Below the pieces are notes generated by a model that did not search any database, was not told the DNA's origin, and saw only the letters and a program-made list of their open reading frames with translations. Positions 1-4,557 of a DNA stretch of 5,117 bases are shown here, one piece after another. A program made the translations under genes and the position numbers. Origin of the DNA: Oscillospiraceae bacterium (GTDB lineage: Bacteria; Bacillota; Clostridia; Oscillospirales; Oscillospiraceae); NCBI GenBank assembly GCA_009786775.1, contig WQRL01000059.1, positions 3,511 to 8,627 on the forward strand, read 5' to 3'. How positions within the stretch are numbered: position 1 is the stretch's first letter; every line of letters starts with the position of its first letter.

Positions 1-2341
1 GATCTACGCTTCCGTCCACTGCGTCTGGGCGCTCAAAGCTCAGGGATTCGATGTGGTCATAGCCAATAATAACCCGGAAACAGTTTCCACCGACTATGAC
101 ACGGCGGATAGGCTCTACTTTGAACCTCTTACAAACGAAGATGTCCACAATATAGTAAAGACTGAAAAGCCTTATGCGGCAGTGGTTGCGTTCGGAGGCC
201 AGACCGCTATTAAACTAACTTCGCATCTTCAGAAAATTGGCGTGAAAATTCTGGGGACACAGCCTGAGAGCATTGATGCAGCCGAAGATAGGGAGCGTTT
301 TGATGCCCTTCTTGAAGAGCTTAAGATACTCAGGCCCGAAGGCTACACAGTTATGACCGAAGAAGAGGCCCTAAACGCAGCCGGCCGCATAGGTTACCCT
401 GTGCTAATGCGCCCGTCATATGTCCTGGGCGGCCAAAACATGATCATAGCGTACTCCGAGGATGATATACGTGAGTATATGGAAATAATACTCAGGCAAA
501 ATATTGAAAATCCCATACTGATAGACAAATACCTCATAGGCACAGAGCTAGAGGTGGATGCCATTTGTGATGGCACCGACATATTGATCCCCGGCATCAT
601 GGAGCATATTGAGCGCGCAGGCGTCCACTCAGGGGACTCAATTGCAGTTTACCCTGCATGGAATGTGGACGACTACATGCAAAACAAGATAATCGACCAC
701 ACAAAGCGCCTTGCCATGGCTTTGAAGGTTAGCGGTATTGTGAATATTCAATATCTTCTAAGCGAGGGTGAGCTTTATGTGATCGAAGTAAACCCGCGTT
801 CATCCCGCACTGTGCCCTATATAAGCAAGGTAACCGGTGTGCCGATGATTGAACTGGCCACCCACTGCATGCTGGGTGGTAAGCTCAGAAATATGGGGTA
901 CGGCACAGGAGTTGCCAAGCAGCCCCCATATGTGGCGGTCAAAGTTCCCGTGTTCTCATTTGCAAAGCTCTTGGATTTAGATATACAGCTGGGGCCAGAA
1001 ATGAAGTCCACAGGCGAGGTGCTGGGCATAGCATCCACACGCGAAGAAGCCCTCTACAAGGGTATGCGGGCTGCAGGATATAATATGAACAAAAAAGGCG
1101 GCATTTTCATCTCCGTAAAAGATCCGGACAAAGCTCAGATGATTCATGTCGCACACAAATTTGCAAAGCTCGGCTTCAAACTTTATGCCACAGGCGGCAC
1201 GGCGAACAAATTAAAGAGCGTGGGCTTGGAGACTGTATCCGTCGGCAAAATTTACGAGAGCGATGATAATATTTTGCCCCTAATTGAAAGCGGCAAAATA
1301 AGCTATGTAATCTCCACCTCCACCAAGGGGCGCGACCCCGACAGGGACAGCGTAAAGATGAGGCGCAAGGCAGTTGAGCGCTCCATTCCATGCCTGACCT
1401 CAGTGGATACGGCCAATGCCATAGCCGACTGCCTCATGAGTAAGTACTGGGATACTACTATTGAGCTGGTGGACATTAACAAAATGCGCACAGGCAAGAG
1501 GAAGCTCAGCTTCACCAAGATGCAGGCCTGCGGCAATGACTATATCTACTTTAACTGCCTGGACTTCAAGAAAATCACAGACCCCGAGAGCCTTAGCATA
1601 AAGCTCAGCGACCGCCACTTAGGCATAGGGGGTCACGGTGTTGTACTGATTAAGCCCGCACATAACGCAGATGCCCGCATAAGGATTTACAATATGGACG
1701 GCACCCCGGGCGGAGTCGGTGGCAATGCTCTATGCTGCGTGACTAAGTATTTATATGACGAGGGGATTGTCCGCAAGCCGGAAGTCACAATAGAAACCGA
1801 GGGTTTCTTACGGCGCATCCAAGTTACCACAACAGAGGATGTGGCGACAAAGCTCACGGTGGATATGGGTCCCGTGGACTTTAGCCCATCTAGCATCCCT
1901 GTTGAAATTGGCGGGGAGAAAATAATTAACAAACTCACCACAATAGGCGGGGAAGAGTACCATGTGACATGCCTGAATATAGGCAACTCACATGTAGCGG
2001 TGTTCTGTGATGATGTACATACACTGGACCTTCAAAAGATTGGGCCGGATTTTGAGGCCGACCGGATATTCCCTGACCGGATAAATGCCAACTTTATACA
2101 GGTTCTCGACGAGTCGTCCATAATGCTACGGGTCTGGGAGCGGGGCAATGGCGAAACCCAAAGCTGTGGTACTTGTGCTTGTGCAGCCGCAGTGGCGGCT
2201 GTCGAAAACGGGCATTGCGAAAAGAATACAGACATAACTGTCAAAATGCAAGGCGGGGATTTGGTAGTACGCTATGATGGCGAACGGGTGTATATGACGG
2301 GGTCTGCTACTAAGTGTTTTGATGGGGTTATAGAGATTTAG
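1..2341 (+). CDS. carB: Carbamoyl-phosphate synthase large subunit (C-terminal half) fused to a diaminopimelate epimerase-like domain; 5' partial
   Basis: The frame is open from nucleotide 2, so the gene starts upstream of the window; the GTG at 53 is internal. Of 779 visible residues, about 1-495 match the second half of CarB. They include the segment with NNNPETVSTDYDTADRLYF near the start, the ATP-grasp motif RPSYVLGGQ (about 137-145), MEHIERAGVHSGDS (about 200-213), the metal/ATP-binding stretch IEVNPRSSRTVP (261-272), and an MGS-like allosteric domain from about 363 (KKGGIFISV) to VDINKM. CarB makes carbamoyl phosphate from bicarbonate, ATP and ammonia supplied by CarA, feeding pyrimidine and arginine synthesis in the cytoplasm. 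The visible half lines up with the family without gaps of note and appears functional. Instead of stopping after VDINKM, the frame continues through RTGKRKL into a complete DapF-like domain (503-779). The fusion is the odd feature; a sequencing error is unlikely because both parts share one uninterrupted frame. Confidence 0.95.
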   Translation, partial: IYASVHCVWALKAQGFDVVIANNNPETVSTDYDTADRLYFEPLTNEDVHNIVKTEKPYAAVVAFGGQTAIKLTSHLQKIGVKILGTQPESIDAAEDRERFDALLEELKILRPEGYTVMTEEEALNAAGRIGYPVLMRPSYVLGGQNMIIAYSEDDIREYMEIILRQNIENPILIDKYLIGTELEVDAICDGTDILIPGIMEHIERAGVHSGDSIAVYPAWNVDDYMQNKIIDHTKRLAMALKVSGIVNIQYLLSEGELYVIEVNPRSSRTVPYISKVTGVPMIELATHCMLGGKLRNMGYGTGVAKQPPYVAVKVPVFSFAKLLDLDIQLGPEMKSTGEVLGIASTREEALYKGMRAAGYNMNKKGGIFISVKDPDKAQMIHVAHKFAKLGFKLYATGGTANKLKSVGLETVSVGKIYESDDNILPLIESGKISYVISTSTKGRDPDRDSVKMRRKAVERSIPCLTSVDTANAIADCLMSKYWDTTIELVDINKMRTGKRKLSFTKMQACGNDYIYFNCLDFKKITDPESLSIKLSDRHLGIGGHGVVLIKPAHNADARIRIYNMDGTPGGVGGNALCCVTKYLYDEGIVRKPEVTIETEGFLRRIQVTTTEDVATKLTVDMGPVDFSPSSIPVEIGGEKIINKLTTIGGEEYHVTCLNIGNSHVAVFCDDVHTLDLQKIGPDFEADRIFPDRINANFIQVLDESSIMLRVWERGNGETQSCGTCACAAAVAAVENGHCEKNTDITVKMQGGDLVVRYDGERVYMTGSATKCFDGVIEI
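1508..2338 (+). other. dapF: DapF-like domain at the C-terminus of the CarB fusion, first catalytic Cys replaced by Gly
   Basis: About 277 residues, the normal length of a whole DapF, which interconverts LL- and meso-diaminopimelate for lysine and peptidoglycan synthesis. Family landmarks in order are FTKMQACGNDY, DRHLGIGGHG, RIYNMDG, KYLYD, GNSHVAVF, RINANF, WERGNGET and CGTCACAA, ending in VYMTGSAT..FDG. The Asn residues expected to bind substrate, the Glu-Arg pair of WERG (2138-2143) and the second catalytic Cys (codon 2165-2167) are present. The first catalytic Cys, normally in M-C-G-N-G/A, is Gly (codon GGT at 1718-1720, one base from TGT). The surrounding loop is also altered: GTPGGVGGNALCC where relatives have roughly GSEGxMCGNAIRC; the usual GADG/GSDG is GGHG. 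Two-base epimerisation should therefore be impaired or absent (inference). ATG at 1484, preceded by GGTGG, could allow separate translation of this domain. Confidence 0.9.
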
Positions 2342-2366
2342 AAAGATAATAAACCATCTGTACTGT

Positions 2367-2415
2367 AACCATCCGTCGGACACGGGCAAATGCTCTGTGG
2401 AAAAGTGAAGCGGCC
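2367..2415 (-). repeat. Repeat copy A (inverted relative to B and C)
   Basis: A 49-bp stretch starting AACCATCCGTCGG and ending GAAGCGGCC. Its reverse complement matches copy C (2803-2851) at 45 of 49 positions without gaps, all four differences being transitions. The inner 40 bp (2376-2415) match the reverse complement of copy B (2482-2521) at 33 of 40. A nine-base partial echo of its end (AACCATCTG, 2352-2360) lies just outside. It behaves like the arm of an interspersed palindromic or MITE-like element; no target-site duplication is evident. Confidence 0.85.
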
Positions 2416-2481
2416 TTCGTCAGTCACGTCTACATTGGCAGAGACTTGGAATCTTGGACAAAACTTGTGTTCCAGGACTGC

Positions 2482-2521
2482 GGCCGCCCCACTTTCCCTC
2501 AGAGCACCTGCCCGGGTCCGA
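2482..2521 (+). repeat. Repeat copy B
   Basis: A 40-bp copy beginning GGCCGCCCCACTTTCCC and ending GGGTCCGA, GC-richer than the other copies. It is inverted relative to copy A with 66 nt between them (33/40 identity), so A and B can fold into a long stem-loop, and direct relative to copy C (31/40). It lies just upstream of the AAGGAGG site of the relic small gene. Confidence 0.75.
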
Positions 2522-2550
2522 CTGGCAGGGTGCGCTGAAGGAGGATTTTC

Positions 2551-2761
2551 ATTAAGCCCAAGAGTCAAATAAAACATTTCAAAGCTCTGGAAAGGCGCCA
2601 GGCATGATGGAATGAATGCTAGAATTGCGGAGCTGAAACTTGTGTAAAAGAAAATCGGCGACGTTATAGCTGAAAATAATAACACAAAAGAACTAAAAAT
2701 CAGAAATGACGAGAAATTCAATGTTTTATACTCTAAGAGGCCCTCGGAACCGTCAACCTAA
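2551..2761 (+). pseudogene. Relic of a small Lys/Glu-rich, probably helical protein gene (function unknown)
   Basis: A perfect AAGGAGG (2538-2544) is followed after six bases by ATT at 2551 where ATG is expected. From there the frame reads (M)KPKSQIKHFKALERRQA and stops at TGA 2605. Shifting by one base near 2599-2602 continues it as RHDGMNARIAELKLV, then an in-frame TAA at 2645, then KKIGDVIAENNNTKELKIRN and on to a stop at 2759-2761. The restored product would be about 68 residues, charged and amphipathic, likely coiled-coil. I do not recognise the family. The spacing of the ribosome binding site, coherent composition across both lesions and position between repeat copies argue for a decayed gene, possibly cargo of a former mobile element (inference). 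Confidence 0.5.
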
Positions 2762-2802
2762 TCAGCAAATAATTGGCAACCTAAAAAGAGGTGGATTTCG
2801 CG

Positions 2803-2851
2803 GGCCGCTTCGCTTTCCCACAGAGCATTTGCCCATGTTCGACGGATGGTT
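2803..2851 (+). repeat. Repeat copy C
   Basis: A 49-bp copy from GGCCGCTTCGCTTTCCC to GACGGATGGTT. It pairs with copy A as an inverted repeat (45/49), the two arms enclosing 387 nt that contain copy B and the relic gene. Its end lies 38 nt before the -35 box of the putative gatC promoter. Confidence 0.85.
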
Positions 2852-2889
2852 TAGACCGAGCAGTCACATAAAAATCCTTGAATCATTAT

Positions 2890-2918
2890 TTGACTACACA
2901 TAGTGTATATGGTATTTT
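2890..2918 (+). promoter_or_regulatory. Putative sigma-A promoter for gatC
   Basis: TTGACT (2890-2895, five of six to TTGACA), a 17-nt spacer, and TATTTT (2913-2918, four of six to TATAAT) preceded by TGG, which supplies the TGn of an extended -10. Transcription would begin near 2925, giving a leader of about 40 nt before the gatC ATG. It is the best promoter-like sequence in the gap and makes gatC the start of its own transcript rather than part of a carB operon. Confidence 0.6.
2895..2907. promoter_or_regulatory. 13-bp palindrome in the promoter spacer, possible operator
   Basis: TACAC-ATA-GTGTA is a perfect 5+3+5 inverted repeat lying between the -35 and -10 boxes of the putative gatC promoter, where a bound dimeric repressor would block RNA polymerase. 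The half-sites are short, so chance occurrence is possible. Confidence 0.35.
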
Positions 2919-2953
2919 ATCCTGGGCGGTAACGCTCAGATTTTTCAATATTT

Positions 2954-2960
2954 GGGGGGA
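2954..2960 (+). promoter_or_regulatory. G-rich ribosome binding site of gatC
   Basis: GGGGGGA ends five bases before the ATG at 2966. It is an unusual, pure-G variant of GGAGG, but correctly placed, and it fixes the gatC start. Confidence 0.6.
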
Positions 2961-2965
2961 AACTA

Positions 2966-3241
2966 ATGCTTGAAATATCTCAATATGAAGCAATGGCCAT
3001 GCTGGACTTGCAAGAAGGTGAGCGTGAAATGCTCGCGGAGCGTCTTAATTTGCTTTTTGAAGGATTTGCAAAACTTGAAAGTGCCGATGTTGAGGGTGTT
3101 GAGCCTTTAGTGTCGGTTATAGACAGATATAATGTGCTGCGGGAGGATGTTGCGGAGAAGATTATTACTAGAGATGAGCTTCTAGCCAATGCCCCGGAGC
3201 AGTATGACGGTTATTTTCAGGTGCCGGGGACATTGGAATAG
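2966..3241 (+). CDS. gatC: Aspartyl/glutamyl-tRNA(Asn/Gln) amidotransferase subunit C
   Basis: A 91-residue protein, the usual size of GatC. GatC is the small subunit that wraps around and holds GatA and GatB together in the cytoplasmic GatCAB complex, which converts Glu-tRNA(Gln) and Asp-tRNA(Asn) to Gln-tRNA and Asn-tRNA. The C-terminal third is highly typical: LREDVAEKIITRDELLANAP followed by EQYDGYFQVPGTLE matches the family signature (LREDxV..RxELLANAPxxxDGYFxVPxxLE). The N-terminal part forms the expected two-helix segment. The ATG at 2966 is preceded by a G-rich ribosome binding site and a good promoter. The stop codon lies within the first copy of a 14-bp tandem duplication. Nothing in the protein suggests decay, in contrast to the gatA-like gene downstream. 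Confidence 0.93.
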   Translation: MLEISQYEAMAMLDLQEGEREMLAERLNLLFEGFAKLESADVEGVEPLVSVIDRYNVLREDVAEKIITRDELLANAPEQYDGYFQVPGTLE

Positions 3242-3262
3242 GCACTGAGGAATAGGCACTGA
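3235..3262 (+). repeat. 14-bp tandem duplication across the gatC stop codon
   Basis: GGAATAGGCACTGA occurs twice back to back without mismatch (3235-3248 and 3249-3262). The gatC stop TAG (3239-3241) lies in the first copy. Either copy's GGCACTGA can pair perfectly with TCAGTGCC at 3306-3313 downstream, so the duplication also duplicates one arm of a potential leader hairpin. Confidence 0.9.
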
Positions 3263-3412
3263 AATGGGCAGACAGGTGAGTAAGACTGGGCTGAAAAGTT
3301 AAAGGTCAGTGCCCTAGGCGAAGGGCCGGCAATAATGTAACAATAATTTGAAATCTGAAGCGAGAGGGGTCTGGCTGGTGTCAAATTGCTTCTTGTGAGT
3401 TTGGAGGGAAGA
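3242..3412 (+). other. gatC-gatA gap with potential leader hairpins
   Basis: The gap is 171 nt, unusually long for a gatCAB operon, where the genes normally abut. It sits where the missing N-terminal coding part of gatA would be, but no frame here translates into the expected amidase N-terminus, and TGA 3356-3358 closes the gatA frame upstream. Besides the GGCACTGA/TCAGTGCC pairing, a competing short stem GCCC (3311-3314) / GGGC (3323-3326) shares bases with it. No gene seen. Confidence 0.5.
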
Positions 3413-4540
3413 GTGGAGTATTTCGTAACGAAATTTGATGAGAGTGTCCCCGCCGGTGCAAAGCGTGCGGTTGTGGATGATTCGATAATGATTAAAGGAA
3501 GTCCGGCGGCTGCCGGATCGAAAATTTTTGGGAATTTCATCTCGCCGGTTGAGGCAGAGGCAGTAAGAAAGCTCAAAGCTGCCGGGATTGTGATTGCCGG
3601 AAGAACTTTGATGAATGAGTTCGGAACGAACGGATTATTTGAGCTAAAGAACTCCAAATACGGTCTGGAGAACTCGTTAGAACGTCTTGAGATCGTGAAC
3701 TCTGGAGCTGTTGCGGCAGTAGCAGAAAACGCTGCCGACTTCGCTTTGTGCAATGATTACACAGGAGCGGTTAGCCTTGAAGCAGCCGAGCACGGGCTCT
3801 ATTATATACATCCAACATACGGCACAGTGTCCAGATACGGCCTTATTCCTTCGGTGCAATCCATGGATCAAATTGGCGTGGTTTGCAGGTCTCCGAGTGA
3901 AGGTTTTCAAATCTTGGAGATTATCTCAGGGCATGACCCTAAAGATGGCGCGATGATTGACCCCGATTGCGCAAGTGGCAGACAGGAAATGGAAAATGTA
4001 AGATTAGATGGCGCAGATATCAAAATTGGTATTCCGTCCAACATAGAAAATGGACTCTGGGAATCTGCCACAGCCGTCAGCCTTCTTGGCTTTGCGCCGG
4101 GGGTTGAAACAGTTGACACAGAGCTAAAACATTTTGAGTACTGTAATCCTGTAATGCAAATCCTCTGTTGTGCCGAACTTTCAAACAATATAAGCCGGTA
4201 TGACGGAATCAAGTTCGGATATAGGGCGGAGGGTTATGGTGATCTGCGGGAGCTATATACGAAAACACGTTCGGCCTTCGGGCCTCACGTAAAACTTGCA
4301 GCGATGGCCGGTGCGCTGGTTCTCTCACATGATAATTACTTAAAGTTCTACGACAAGGCTATGAGGGTGAGAAGGCTAATTAGGGACTCTCTGGAATTTA
4401 ATAAATATGACGCAATTGTTGTACCCACCCCAGGCATAGCCAGGCTTTGCGGGATTCCCGCAGTTACAATGCCACTGATGACAATAGCTGCAGCTCCCGG
4501 TCGTGAAGATATCTTAATGGCAATTACCGGAAACAAGTAG
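3413..4540 (+). CDS. gatA: GatA-like amidase-fold protein lacking the catalytic triad (probable pseudoenzyme)
   Basis: Position between gatC and gatB and clear alignment identify a GatA homologue; GatA normally hydrolyses glutamine and channels ammonia to GatB. Retained family wording includes FGNF..P..AEAVRKLK, LMNEFG, HPTYGTVSRYGL, SMDQIG, ISGHDPKD, ISRYDGIKFGYR, LYTKTRSAFGP.VK and KAMRVRRLIRD. The catalytic Lys of VAIKDN is Asp (codon 3476-3478), the cis-Ser of GGSSGGS is Val (3695-3697), and the nucleophilic Ser of SDTGGS is Ala (3767-3769). The whole Gly/Ser loop is gone, and KRR of the substrate-binding helix is KLA. About 60-70 N-terminal residues and some 27 residues after the APT-like VPTPG are missing: about 375 aa against roughly 485. 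The start GTG 3413 is chosen for GGAGG at 3403-3407, five bases upstream; TTG 3386 is in frame but lacks such a site. The frame has no internal stops, so it may still be made. Glutaminase activity is not expected. Confidence 0.85.
   Translation: MEYFVTKFDESVPAGAKRAVVDDSIMIKGSPAAAGSKIFGNFISPVEAEAVRKLKAAGIVIAGRTLMNEFGTNGLFELKNSKYGLENSLERLEIVNSGAVAAVAENAADFALCNDYTGAVSLEAAEHGLYYIHPTYGTVSRYGLIPSVQSMDQIGVVCRSPSEGFQILEIISGHDPKDGAMIDPDCASGRQEMENVRLDGADIKIGIPSNIENGLWESATAVSLLGFAPGVETVDTELKHFEYCNPVMQILCCAELSNNISRYDGIKFGYRAEGYGDLRELYTKTRSAFGPHVKLAAMAGALVLSHDNYLKFYDKAMRVRRLIRDSLEFNKYDAIVVPTPGIARLCGIPAVTMPLMTIAAAPGREDILMAITGNK
4267..4290 (+). other. Stem-loop with UUCG tetraloop inside the gatA-like gene
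   Basis: ACGT (4267-4270), TC, GGCC (4273-4276), TTCG (4277-4280), GGCC (4281-4284), TC, ACGT (4287-4290) form a symmetrical hairpin. It has eight base pairs, a 2x2 internal loop and the very stable C(UUCG)G tetraloop. It is coding (TRSAFGPHV region). It is not followed by a T-run on the + strand, so it is not an ordinary terminator; function unknown and possibly incidental. Confidence 0.4.
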
Positions 4541-4542
4541 TG

Positions 4543-4548
4543 GGAGGT
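4543..4548 (+). promoter_or_regulatory. Ribosome binding site of gatB
   Basis: GGAGGT, in the larger run GGGAGGTGA, begins two bases after the gatA stop codon and ends nine bases before the gatB ATG at 4558. This tight coupling indicates gatA and gatB are co-transcribed. Confidence 0.85.
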
Positions 4549-4557
4549 GAAAAGCAT

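Larger units (their letters stand above)
2342..2965. other. Intergenic region of 624 nt without an intact gene
   Basis: No convincing intact gene is seen on either strand. The short open frames here lack ribosome binding sites, overlap the repeats and resemble no family I recognise. What the region does hold is three copies of a diverged repeat (A inverted; B and C direct), a relic small coding frame between B and C, and a promoter with a palindrome just before gatC. No clear hairpin-plus-T-run terminator follows the carB-dapF stop; the A/B stem could serve as an mRNA end but has no T-run. Confidence 0.7.

Noticed and set aside
2342..2530. Intrinsic terminator after carB-dapF
   Set aside because: The A/B stem is long enough, but no T-run follows copy B, so it does not meet the standard pattern.
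2390..2572. 60-codon + strand open frame across repeats A and B
   Set aside because: No ribosome binding site, composition follows the GC-rich repeat, and no recognisable protein.
2461..2645. Direct repeat AAACTTGTGT at 2461-2470 and 2636-2645
   Set aside because: Only ten bases, flanks unrelated; likely chance.
2338..2721. 127-codon open frame on the minus strand spanning the repeats
   Set aside because: TTG start without a convincing ribosome binding site, hydrophobic N-terminus explained by the antisense of an A-rich stretch, and it runs through repeat copies A and B; no recognised family.
2561..2734. Inverted repeat AGAGT-CAA-ATAAAACAT (2561-2577) with ATGTTTTAT-ACTCT (2721-2734)
   Set aside because: Arms are short, AT-rich, need a three-base gap and are over 140 nt apart; probably chance, though they lie inside the A/C element.
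2367..2851. CRISPR array
   Set aside because: Only three diverged copies in mixed orientation with unequal spacing and no cas genes.
2706..2903. 65-codon + strand open frame across repeat C
   Set aside because: No ribosome binding site, and the same repeat in copy A is read in another frame by the neighbouring open frame, so the reading frame is not conserved between copies.
3217..3753. 178-codon minus-strand open frame
   Set aside because: Antisense to gatC end and gatA-like gene; low-complexity Ser/Ala/Pro composition typical of a shadow frame.
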